Part shown: one piece after another, positions 1-7,742 of the stretch
Position numbering within the stretch: position 1 is the stretch's first letter
How the letters are laid out: each line of letters opens with the position of its first letter
The notes under the pieces: model-generated
The model's input: only the letters and a program-made list of their open reading frames with translations
Database searches by the model: none
Told to the model about the DNA's origin: nothing
Translations under genes and position numbers: made by a program
NCBI GenBank assembly: GCA_016213945.1
Contig: JACQZF010000006.1
Span: forward strand, 124,001 to 188,000
Source of the DNA: Nitrospirota bacterium
GTDB lineage: Bacteria; Nitrospirota; Thermodesulfovibrionia; UBA6902
DNA length: 64,000 nucleotides
Direction: 5' to 3'

Positions 1-216
1 GAATAAAAATTTAAACCCTGCCGCGATACCGAGAAGCGTGAATACAAGTGTAAACCACGGGAACGTACCGAAATATCTGTCTATCAGATAGTAGCCGAGC
101 GCAAAACCGATGAATGTGCTTATTACAAGATTTATCCCGACCGTGCTCGCCACGCCGAGATAGCGGAAGAGCTCGCGCTTCTTCTCCTTCTCATTAGAGG
201 GCTTCACTGGATTCAT
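1..216 (-). CDS. AtpZ/AtpI-like membrane protein (3' end cut by window edge)
   Basis: The reverse strand from an ATG at 216 reads an open frame to the window edge, so the C-terminus is missing. The N-terminus is charged (MNPVKPSNEKEKKRELFRY) and is followed by two hydrophobic helices. The first contains GINLVISTFIGFALGYYL and ends in a DRYFGT turn. The second is FTLVFTLLGIAAGFKFLF. This two-helix pattern with the G-x-x-x-G and D-x-x-F-G-T turn is typical of the AtpZ/AtpI family, small membrane proteins encoded near F-type ATP synthase genes and thought to help assemble the c-ring or carry Mg/Ca. The ATG lies 7 nt after the recN stop codon on the same strand, so the two are probably co-transcribed. 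ATP synthase genes may lie just outside the window. Confidence 0.75.
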   Translation of the reverse strand, partial: MNPVKPSNEKEKKRELFRYLGVASTVGINLVISTFIGFALGYYLIDRYFGTFPWFTLVFTLLGIAAGFKFLF

Positions 217-223
217 AGCGAAC

Positions 224-1930
224 TCAATTCCATTTATACCCTTTACCCTTCTTCAGCATTTCTTTTGCGTGTTTTAATGACACCTCTGATATCTCACCGC
301 CCAGCATCCGCGCCACCTCCTCGGTCCTCTCATCTTTTTCAACAGCGGCTATCTCAACGACAGTCCTGTCCTTCTTGACCTTCTTTTCAATTTTCAGATG
401 CCTGTCCGCGTATGACGCGATCTGTGGAAGATGGGTTATGCAGATTACCTGATGGCTTGCTGAAAGGTTCTTTAATTTCCTGCCGACATTCTCCGCTGTC
501 TTGCCGCCTACGCCCGCGTCAATTTCATCAAAGATGAGGACCGGTATGTTATCGCCCTTTGCAATGATGCTCTTTAACGCAAGCATTATCCTTGAAAGCT
601 CTCCGCCCGATGCGATCTTCGCTAAAGGCTTGAGGTCTTCGCCGACATTTGGAGAGATCAGGAATTCAACCCCGTCAATTCCTTTTTGCGTGGCCTTTAA
701 CCCGTCTGAGGTATCGTCGCCTTTTTCCTGTGTTATGTTAATTGAAAACCTGGTGTCGGGCATTGACAGCTCAGAGAGATGTGATATAACCTCCGCTTCT
801 ATTTTCTTTGCCGATGTCTTTCTCTTTTTTGAAAGCGCCCCCGCCTTTTCAGTCAGGCCTTTTTTGAGTTCATCGAGTTCCTTCTTCAGGGTCTCCAGTT
901 TTTCTTCGGAATGCTGGAGCGCTTCAAGTTCGATAACGGCTTTATCTTTGTAATCGAGAATCTCCTGGATGCTGCCGCCGTATTTTCTCTTCAACCCCTT
1001 TATCAGCTCAAGCCTTTCCTGTATTTGCTCAAGCCGTTGCGGGTCATTGTCCAGTTTCTCTTTATAGTCCCTGAGAAAATATCCCGCCTCCTCAAGCAGG
1101 GGGAGCGCGTCTTTGACAGACTTGACCGCGTCATCCGCGCGGGGGTCGATGGCCGCAATGTCCCGGAGAGAATTAAGTATGCGGGAGAGCTCCGCGATGC
1201 AGGCGGAATCAGATGAGTAAAGGGAATCGTACGCCTCGTTTGCAAGTTCCGCAAGCCTGCCCGCGCTGCTCAGGAATTTCACCTCGCCGGAAAGCTCCTC
1301 TTCCTCGCCCGGATTTAATTGTGCTGTTTCAATTTCATTTACCTGATACTTGAGGAGGTCCAGCCTCTGGGCCCTCTCTTTTTCCTGCCGAATGAGCTCC
1401 TCGATTTGCTGTCTCAAGGCGCTCACTGATTCATAAACGTTCTTTACCTCTTGCCGTTCATAAAGCAGCCCGCCGAATGCGTCAAGCAGGTCAAGCTGAT
1501 TGTCTGACGAAAGCAGAGACTGGTGCTCGTACTGTCCGTGGACATCGATGATGCTCTTACTGATATCGGAAAGTGTCTGCACGTTCACCATTGAGCCGTT
1601 GACGAACGCGCGGCTTTTGCCCTGCGCGGAGACGATCCTCTTGAGGATAAGTCCGTCATCAATGTTGATCCCGTAGTCTGTCAGGAATTGATGCGTGGCA
1701 GGGTTAAGCAATGTCGGAGAGATATCAAAGAACGCGGCAACGACCGCCTCCTTCTCCCCGCTCCGGATGGCCTCGGCCGTCGCCCTTTCGCCAAGCGCCA
1801 GACAGAGCGCGTCAATGATTATGGATTTCCCAGCGCCTGTTTCCCCTGTGAGGACATTGAACCCTTCAGCGAACTCTATGTTTGCATCATCGATAATCGA
1901 GAAGTTTTTAATATAGAGCACCCGCAGCAT
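224..1930 (-). CDS. recN: DNA repair protein RecN
   Basis: RecN is an SMC-like ATPase that acts with RecA in recombinational repair of double-strand breaks. The 568 residues match the usual family length. The Walker A motif GETGAGKS is at residues 29-36. A long central coiled coil runs from about 150 to 380. The ABC-type signature LASGGELSRIML is near residue 440 and Walker B (VLIFDEID) near 461. The start codon has no Shine-Dalgarno sequence but sits 5 nt after a TATAAT box, suggesting a leaderless mRNA. It precedes the atpZ-like gene by 7 nt. recA lies far away at 61 kb. Identification is firm. Confidence 0.97.
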   Translation of the reverse strand: MLRVLYIKNFSIIDDANIEFAEGFNVLTGETGAGKSIIIDALCLALGERATAEAIRSGEKEAVVAAFFDISPTLLNPATHQFLTDYGINIDDGLILKRIVSAQGKSRAFVNGSMVNVQTLSDISKSIIDVHGQYEHQSLLSSDNQLDLLDAFGGLLYERQEVKNVYESVSALRQQIEELIRQEKERAQRLDLLKYQVNEIETAQLNPGEEEELSGEVKFLSSAGRLAELANEAYDSLYSSDSACIAELSRILNSLRDIAAIDPRADDAVKSVKDALPLLEEAGYFLRDYKEKLDNDPQRLEQIQERLELIKGLKRKYGGSIQEILDYKDKAVIELEALQHSEEKLETLKKELDELKKGLTEKAGALSKKRKTSAKKIEAEVISHLSELSMPDTRFSINITQEKGDDTSDGLKATQKGIDGVEFLISPNVGEDLKPLAKIASGGELSRIMLALKSIIAKGDNIPVLIFDEIDAGVGGKTAENVGRKLKNLSASHQVICITHLPQIASYADRHLKIEKKVKKDRTVVEIAAVEKDERTEEVARMLGGEISEVSLKHAKEMLKKGKGYKWN

Positions 1931-1935
1931 CGTCT

Positions 1936-1964
1936 ATTATAAATAAGCGCCCCCGAACCCGCAA
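1936..1964 (-). promoter_or_regulatory. recN promoter, predicted leaderless
   Basis: On the reverse strand TTGCGG (1964-1959) and TATAAT (1941-1936) are separated by 17 nt. The -10 box ends 5 nt before the recN ATG at 1930, so the expected transcription start falls on or next to the start codon. There is no Shine-Dalgarno motif. Confidence 0.6.
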
Positions 1965-2066
1965 CATTTTTAATCGTCACCGTTACCATTGTCATTCTGG
2001 ACCTGTTTTCAGGATCTCCGACTGGCTCCCCTCTCCCCGGTTTCACCTTAATTTATTTTCTGTTTT

Positions 2067-2510
2067 TTACGCTAACCATCTCCACAACTGCAAGCAGGCA
2101 TTTGCATAAATCCCGGCTAATAAGTCATCTAACATAATGCCCGCGCCGCCAGGAACCAGCCTTTCTGCACTTCTTACAGGCGGCGGTTTCAGGATATCGA
2201 ATATCCTGAACAGGACAAACGCCGCGATGAAATAACCAACGCTTTTGGGAACGAACAGGACAGATACAAAATAGCCGCAAAGCTCATCTATCACTATATG
2301 ACCGCTGTCTTTGCCGAGGGACTTTTCAGCCTGATGTGAAGCATATAATCCTATGAAAAATACTGACAGTGCAAATATTACAAGTGTACTATCGTCAGGT
2401 CTGAGGAGAATTGCCAATATAAAACCCGCTGCGGAGCCGAACGTTCCGGGCGCATACGGCATGTAGCCTATAAAGCCGAGGGTGGCAATGTATGTAAATA
2501 AGGTTTGCAA
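2067..2510 (-). CDS. pgpA: phosphatidylglycerophosphatase A
   Basis: This 147-residue membrane protein should dephosphorylate phosphatidylglycerophosphate to phosphatidylglycerol in the inner membrane. Family features are the N-terminal GYMPYAPGTFGS loop (about 16-27), the acidic VIDELCGY motif (about 73-80) and the later motif FRIFDILKPPPVR with GGAGIMLDDLLAGI near the C-terminus. These acidic loops are the metal/phosphate site of PgpA. Several hydrophobic helices lie between them. It is followed upstream on the same strand by an OsmC-family gene, with a family A repeat between the two genes. Confidence 0.93.
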   Translation of the reverse strand: MQTLFTYIATLGFIGYMPYAPGTFGSAAGFILAILLRPDDSTLVIFALSVFFIGLYASHQAEKSLGKDSGHIVIDELCGYFVSVLFVPKSVGYFIAAFVLFRIFDILKPPPVRSAERLVPGGAGIMLDDLLAGIYANACLQLWRWLA

Positions 2511-2522
2511 AGCAATAATTTG

Positions 2523-2598
2523 AAAATCCCCCTTAAACCCCCTTTTACAAAGGGGGACTTATTACCCTCGTTGGCAAAGAGGGGCGAGGGGAGATTTT
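2523..2598. repeat. family A palindromic repeat, copy A1
   Basis: A roughly 75-bp element made of two CCCC/GGGG hairpins. It begins AAAATCCCCC, has a CCCCCTTTTACAAAGGGGG hairpin, then TTGGCAAAGAGGGGCGAGGGG and ends GAGATTTTA. It matches copies at 20350 and 39651 and, with its halves swapped, 40003. It overlaps the first codons of pgpA's upstream region only. Confidence 0.8.
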
Positions 2599-2605
2599 AT
2601 AACCT

Positions 2606-3028
2606 TCATCCTTCCTGTATAACTTTATACGAATGTGTTATCTCTGCGGCTTTGCCGAGGGTTGCGCCGACCGAACAATATTTTCCCAGCGAGAGATCAA
2701 TCGCCCTTTTCACTGCGTCGTCAGAGATATCCTTGCCTGTAACGACATATTCTATATGCATCGAGGTATACATATGCGGATAATCCTTCGCCATTTCGCC
2801 GGATACGTTTATCTCAAATTTGGTCACATTCTGTTTTTTCTTTCTCAGGATCGAGATCACATCCATCCCGGAACATCCGCCAAAGGCCATAGGAAGCAGT
2901 TCAGACGGTTTTGCAGCGGAGCCTTTGCCCCCGGATGACGGCGGCGCGTCCATCACGACCGCGTGGCCTGTGTCAGCCACTCCTATAAATTGCATGTCCT
3001 GAACAAGCGTAATCTTTGCATTTATCAT
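2606..3028 (-). CDS. OsmC/Ohr-family protein
   Basis: The 140-residue protein matches the OsmC fold, thiol-dependent peroxidase-like proteins of the cytoplasm. The two family cysteines are present: C52 in FGGCSGMD and C118 in LGKYCSVGATL. The intervening NVTKFEINVSGE strand and the preceding SSGGKGSAAKPSELL loop also fit. It resembles the YhfA-like branch more than Ohr, so hydroperoxide reduction is possible but the substrate is not known. A strong Shine-Dalgarno sequence (GAGGAGGG) lies 5 nt before the ATG. Confidence 0.88.
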   Translation of the reverse strand: MINAKITLVQDMQFIGVADTGHAVVMDAPPSSGGKGSAAKPSELLPMAFGGCSGMDVISILRKKKQNVTKFEINVSGEMAKDYPHMYTSMHIEYVVTGKDISDDAVKRAIDLSLGKYCSVGATLGKAAEITHSYKVIQEG

Positions 3029-3044
3029 ATTGACCCTCCTCTAT

Positions 3045-3124
3045 TGAAAGATTCCGCAGATTGCACAGATTGTGTTTTTCAGAAAAAGGTTTCTAACCTC
3101 TGCGCTAATCTGCGTAATCTATGG
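3045..3124. repeat. imperfect inverted repeat (family D)
   Basis: CCGCAGATTGCACAGATT at 3051-3068 is complementary to AATCTGCG...AATCTATGG near 3108-3124, giving an approximately 80-bp imperfect palindrome. It is the only copy I found in the window. It lies just upstream of the OsmC-family gene. Confidence 0.5.
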
Positions 3125-3241
3125 ATAATTTATTGCTCATGCTCTGAGCAATCGCCTTCTAAAATGTACGTAATTATCTTTGTTTTGTCAATAAACCGGA
3201 AAAGCGATATGCTTAAATACCTTCTTTAATTCTCCGCTTGA

Positions 3242-3360
3242 ATCTTGTATCATTAATCCTGTATCCTGCATCTTATACAAAAAGGATGAAGGGAGAAGGC
3301 AAAAGGATAAATTTGTAATGCGTTCCGTGATTCATCCTTCGTCCTTCAGCCCTCTGCCTT
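3242..3360. repeat. three heptanucleotide-period arrays upstream of the Lon-like gene
   Basis: Three blocks keep an exact 7-nt register. Block one, 3242-3276, has units ATCTTGT, ATCATTA, ATCCTGT, ATCCTGC, ATCTTAT. Block two, 3282-3309, has AAGGATG, AAGGGAG, AAGGCAA, AAGGATA. Block three, 3333-3360, has CATCCTT, CGTCCTT, CAGCCCT, CTGCCTT. Blocks two and three are inverted relative to each other. Together with the family D palindrome they account for most of the 369-nt gene-free gap 3029-3397. A TATAAT box at 3364-3369 follows. Confidence 0.75.
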
Positions 3361-3397
3361 TGTTATAATTCTGCATCGTTAAATGGGAGGCTATTAT

Positions 3398-5806
3398 ATG
3401 CTGAGAAAAGTCAGTAAGGAAGAGCTTTACAAATGCTGTGAACCAACCGACCTGCCGTTTATAACAACAGACGACATCCCTCCGCTAAAAGAGACCGTCG
3501 GGCAGAAAAGGGCGCTCAGCGCCTTGACGTTCGGCCTGGGGATTGACAGTCACGGATTCAATATATACATCCTCGGCGAAAGCGGCACCGGCAAGATGAC
3601 CACCATCAAGACGATACTGGAAGAAAAAGCCAAAAACGAACCAGTGCCCAATGACTGGTGTTATGTCTATAATTTTAAAAACGCGGACATGCCGCACGCC
3701 ATCAGCCTGCCTCCGGGGACGGGAATTGCATTTCAAAAAGACATGAATGAATTGGTCACCGCCCTGCGCCAGGAGATCCCCAAGATATTTGATTCAAAGG
3801 AGTATGAAAAACAGCGCACCAAACTGATCGAGGACTTCCAGCAGAAACAGAAAAAGTATTTTACGGACCTTGAGGCCGAGGCGAAAGAAAAAGACTTTAC
3901 AATGAAAAAAACCGTCAGCGGTCTTATCATTGTGCCTGTAAAAAAGACCGGAGAGGCCCTGAGTGAAGAAGAGTATGAGGATCTGGACCCGAAGGTAAAA
4001 AAGAACATTGACGCCATCGGGAAAGAGCTCCAGGAAAAACTCGATGACGTGATAAGGATTGTAAGGGAAGAAGAAAAGAAGATCAAAGAACTGATGACGC
4101 AGCTTGAGCGCCAGGCCACGCTCTCTTCGGTGGGACACAGGATCGACGAGCTGAAAAACAAGTACAAAGACAACCCTCAGATATTGAATTACCTTGAAGA
4201 AGTAAAAGAGGACATCCTCGAACATCTTGATGACTTCAAACCGCAGGAGGAGCAGTCGCCTGGGCTTCCTTTCATGCGGCCTTCAAAGGCCGAGCCCTCC
4301 TTTGTCAGATACAGCATAAACGTATTTGTAAATAACAGTGAATTGAAAGGCGCGCCTGTTGTGATCGAGAGCAACCCGACCTATTACAACCTCTTCGGGA
4401 GGGTTGAGCACAAGGTGCAGTACGGCATAGCGACCACAGATTTTTCAATGATAAAAGCAGGCTCGCTCCAGATGGCAAACAACGGTTATCTGGTCGTGGA
4501 TGCCCTTGATCTTCTCAAAAATATTTTCTCTTATGACGCGCTGAAAAGGACTATAAAAGACAAGGTGATAAAAATTGAAGACGTATGGGAACAGTACCGT
4601 TTAATCTCCACGGTCACCCTGAAACCGGAGGCGCTTCCGTTTAACGTAAAGATCGTCCTGGTTGGCAGCCCCCGTCTTTATTACCTCCTCTACAGCCTTG
4701 ACGAAGAATACAGGGAGCTATTCAAGGTGAAAGCCGACTACGAGAACCGTATGGACAGGACACCCGAAACCATGCTCAAGTATGCAAGTTTCATAAAGAC
4801 TAAATGCGATGAAAGAGGGATCCAGCCTTTTGCCCGCGATGCCGTGGCAAAGATTGTGGAATACGGCTCAAGACTTGCCGGGCACCAGAATAAACTCTCT
4901 GCAAAATTCAGCGAGATTGCAGACCTTTTAAGAGAGGCTGACTACTGGGCAAAAATCAGTAAACACAGTGTGGTTGCCGCGGAAGACGTTGATAAGGCGC
5001 TGGAGGAGAAGACCTACCGCTCCAACAAGGTAGAGCAGAAAATCCTCGAGGCTACGCAGGAAGGCACAATCCTCATGGACACCGAAGGTGCAGTGACAGG
5101 ACAGGTCAACGGACTGGCAGTGCTGGACCTTGGTGACTACAGGTTTGGTGTTCCGTCAAGGATCACAGCCAGGACTTATGCCGGAAGGGCGGGCATAGTA
5201 AACATTGAGAGAGAGATCAAGATGAGCGGAAAGATCCACGAGAAGGCAATATTGATCCTCACTGCCTACCTCGGAGGGAAATATGCTATTAAGCAGTCCC
5301 TGAGTCTCACCGCTTCCCTTACCTTCGAGCAGCTCTACGGCGGTATCGAGGGCGACAGCGCCACTTGCGCAGAGGTCTACGCGCTGTTAAGCAGCATCTC
5401 CGGGGTCCCTTTGAAACAGAGTTATGCAATAACTGGTTCGATGAACCAGCATGGACAGGTGCAGCCCATAGGCGGGGTCAATGAAAAGATCGAAGGGTTC
5501 TTTGGAGTCTGCAAGCTCAACGGGCTTAACGGAGGTCACGGCGCCATTGTCCCAAAGAGAAACCTGATGAACCTTATGCTGAAAAAAGAAGTTATTGACG
5601 CTGTCCTGAGCGGACAATTTAATATCTACGCAATTGACAATATCGAAGACGGAATAGAGGTCCTCACCGGGATGCAGCCGGGAGAATTACAATCCGACGG
5701 CGCTTATCCCGAAGGCACCTTCAACTTCATGGTTGCAAAGAGGTTAAAAGAACTTTCCGAGGCCCTGAAGGCGGAGAAAAAAGAGGAGAACAACAAAAAA
5801 GAGTAG
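3398..5806 (+). CDS. Lon-like ATP-dependent protease (AAA_32 family)
   Basis: A cytoplasmic AAA+ protease of the YcbZ/LonB-like branch, which lacks the classical Lon N-terminal domain. The ATPase region opens with GESGTGKM at about residues 60-67; the residue after the Walker lysine is Met, followed by Thr-Thr. A coiled-coil insertion spans roughly 130-290. Walker B-like NNGYLVVDALDLL is near 365. The C-terminal S16 protease domain has the catalytic Ser in GIEGDSA (about 654) and Lys in GGVNEKIEGF (about 697). I place the start at 3398 because GGGAGG sits 7 nt before it; an ATG at 3383 would add five residues. It stands alone, so the substrate is unknown. Confidence 0.92.
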   Translation: MLRKVSKEELYKCCEPTDLPFITTDDIPPLKETVGQKRALSALTFGLGIDSHGFNIYILGESGTGKMTTIKTILEEKAKNEPVPNDWCYVYNFKNADMPHAISLPPGTGIAFQKDMNELVTALRQEIPKIFDSKEYEKQRTKLIEDFQQKQKKYFTDLEAEAKEKDFTMKKTVSGLIIVPVKKTGEALSEEEYEDLDPKVKKNIDAIGKELQEKLDDVIRIVREEEKKIKELMTQLERQATLSSVGHRIDELKNKYKDNPQILNYLEEVKEDILEHLDDFKPQEEQSPGLPFMRPSKAEPSFVRYSINVFVNNSELKGAPVVIESNPTYYNLFGRVEHKVQYGIATTDFSMIKAGSLQMANNGYLVVDALDLLKNIFSYDALKRTIKDKVIKIEDVWEQYRLISTVTLKPEALPFNVKIVLVGSPRLYYLLYSLDEEYRELFKVKADYENRMDRTPETMLKYASFIKTKCDERGIQPFARDAVAKIVEYGSRLAGHQNKLSAKFSEIADLLREADYWAKISKHSVVAAEDVDKALEEKTYRSNKVEQKILEATQEGTILMDTEGAVTGQVNGLAVLDLGDYRFGVPSRITARTYAGRAGIVNIEREIKMSGKIHEKAILILTAYLGGKYAIKQSLSLTASLTFEQLYGGIEGDSATCAEVYALLSSISGVPLKQSYAITGSMNQHGQVQPIGGVNEKIEGFFGVCKLNGLNGGHGAIVPKRNLMNLMLKKEVIDAVLSGQFNIYAIDNIEDGIEVLTGMQPGELQSDGAYPEGTFNFMVAKRLKELSEALKAEKKEENNKKE

Positions 5807-5827
5807 ATTCCAAACACAATTATCCTG

Positions 5828-5978
5828 TAAAAAGCAGTTGACCACGGAGACACAGAGTTGAAAAATAATAGTAAGAACCGGAACTCATTCTGCACTCATA
5901 TGGTGACACAAAACTTTCCGGAATGTCGTTGTCTTCTCCGTGTCTCTGTGCCTCCGTGGTTAATGGACTTCCGTTTTT
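5828..5978. repeat. family B element, long form, copy B1 (reverse orientation)
   Basis: A 150-bp element with terminal inverted repeats (ACCACGGAGACACAGAG and the complementary CTCTGTGCCTCCGTGGT). Its core is the reverse complement of copies at 15256 and 35816 (shared ACAACG, TCCGGAAAGTTTTGT and a TTATTTTTCAA end). It fills the gap between two convergent genes. Confidence 0.85.
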
Positions 5979-6008
5979 AGAATTATATGCATTGGTCAAC
6001 CGGATCTG

Positions 6009-7598
6009 CTACTTTTTTCGTCGCTTCCAGATCAGCGCTGATCCGCATATTGTCAAAACGCTTGCTGTCAAAAACGGATATTTGATTGAATAAACAACCG
6101 GTGTGAGCATTACTCTCGTAACAGCCTTTAATGATTTATGCTGTGAAATATAATCCGCAACAGGCGGGGAATACCTGTAATAGAGATCTATAACAAAGGT
6201 CTTTCCCAGCGGATTTGTCAAAAGATGTTTGTCCCTGAATTCCCTCAGCAGCATCACTTCATCAGCAAGATAACTGCCATAGGCAGCCGTGGCGATAAAA
6301 CAATCACCGGGACCTTCACTACTTCCGTCTTTGCCGCCTGCACTTTCTCCGGTGCCCGCAGTTTCCCCAGCATCCACGGGACTTTCATTGTCAATAACCT
6401 CTACGCAGCCCAAATCATATACATCTGTCAGGCCGTCACAATTATTGTCCATTGCATCACTGCATGTTGCATCGCCAAACGGCCCTTCTTTTGCTGCCGG
6501 GCTGATTAATGGATCATTGTCATTACAATCCGCGGTAAAGCCATTAACGCAATTATGCCCTCCCGGATTGCCATATCCGTCGCTGTCTTTATCATTACAT
6601 GGCAGCTCAAGTTTCCAGACTGCGTTAGTTCGATTAATCTCACTGCCCTGTGATTTACCGCCGATTACATAAAAAGTATTACTTGAAAACACGGCAAGAT
6701 GAGCGAAGGTAGGGTACGGTAAAGGGATTTCAGTACTGAATGTGTTAGTTGCCGTATCATATATCTGGAAATCACCGGTTGGTACAATATCCGGCCCGGT
6801 CAGGCCGGTCCACTTCGCAGCAGTCCAGCCCCCAATGAGATAAATTTTACCATCGAGGACCGGCGCAGCGCTGCTGTATGAAAATCCCCGCGGTGAAGAT
6901 AGCGCTCCCAGGCCTGAAGTGGTCCATATGTCTGACTCAAAATCGTAGGCAATGACATCAACCACTGCATTATTCCCGTTTCGGTCAATGCCTCCAATCA
7001 GGTATGCTTTTGGTCCCGCAACTGCAACAGCCATATTGTTTATCACCATCGGCATATGAGTAACAAGACGCCATGTGTCCGTGGAAGGATTGTATGCCTC
7101 TACCACATCAGAATAAGTGTCAGGATCAGTATTGCTTTTCCCGCCGAAGAGATAGATTTCTCCTTTGTGGACTACTGCAGGGACTGAGGACACGGCAGAA
7201 GGTTTTACCGCTTTAGAGGTCCAGGCATCGGCTGCAGGATCGTACTCTTGAACAAAGTTAAGAATTACGGAAGGGCTTCCGCTTAGCGCGCCAAAGACAT
7301 ACAATTTATCATTTACCACCGCGCCGGACAATTCTTCAGCGGCAGTTTGATTGCTCTTTTTGGAACTCCACTTATCTGTTTCAGGATTATACATTTCCGT
7401 AGATTTAAGATTAACGGTCCCTCGCCCTCCAAATACATAAATCTTCCCGCTAATAATGCCGCCAGTGAATTGATAGCGTGCGACATTTAAAGTTGCCGCC
7501 TCCTCCCATTCACCGTAATATGAATAAGCGGTTGCGGGCGCAAAATACGCAGCAAGAATAAATACTGCCAGCGCAAATACAACAATGCTTTTTGACAT
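6009..7598 (-). CDS. kelch-repeat surface protein with MopE-like and CFI-box C-terminal domains
   Basis: 529 residues. A signal peptide (1-24, ending ATAYS) is followed by about six kelch blades (30-335; repeated xxYVFGGxxx and YNPETDxW motifs), predicted to form a beta-propeller. Residues 336-400 carry MopE-like metal-binding motifs ([25 protein letters not shown]). A low-complexity Gly/Ser linker leads to [12 protein letters not shown] at about 433. This begins a CFI-box C-terminal region with [10 protein letters not shown] and YYRYSP, then a hydrophobic helix and the basic end KRRKK. The architecture suggests an exported protein held at the envelope, with the tail resembling sorting signals. 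The ligand is unknown. A GGGGGGAC Shine-Dalgarno sequence precedes the ATG. It is divergent from the waaF-like gene. Confidence 0.85.
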   Translation of the reverse strand: MSKSIVVFALAVFILAAYFAPATAYSYYGEWEEAATLNVARYQFTGGIISGKIYVFGGRGTVNLKSTEMYNPETDKWSSKKSNQTAAEELSGAVVNDKLYVFGALSGSPSVILNFVQEYDPAADAWTSKAVKPSAVSSVPAVVHKGEIYLFGGKSNTDPDTYSDVVEAYNPSTDTWRLVTHMPMVINNMAVAVAGPKAYLIGGIDRNGNNAVVDVIAYDFESDIWTTSGLGALSSPRGFSYSSAAPVLDGKIYLIGGWTAAKWTGLTGPDIVPTGDFQIYDTATNTFSTEIPLPYPTFAHLAVFSSNTFYVIGGKSQGSEINRTNAVWKLELPCNDKDSDGYGNPGGHNCVNGFTADCNDNDPLISPAAKEGPFGDATCSDAMDNNCDGLTDVYDLGCVEVIDNESPVDAGETAGTGESAGGKDGSSEGPGDCFIATAAYGSYLADEVMLLREFRDKHLLTNPLGKTFVIDLYYRYSPPVADYISQHKSLKAVTRVMLTPVVYSIKYPFLTASVLTICGSALIWKRRKK

Positions 7599-7742
7599 GA
7601 TTTGTCCCCCCGTGGTTTTTTGGTTATTAAATGCGGATTCAAGCCTGTCCCCTCTTAAATCCCTTGCAGTAATTATTATGTATCTTGCCCGGAAATTTCA
7701 ACCCATTGTAACTTCAAACGCCGATGATGATATATTAGTAGC

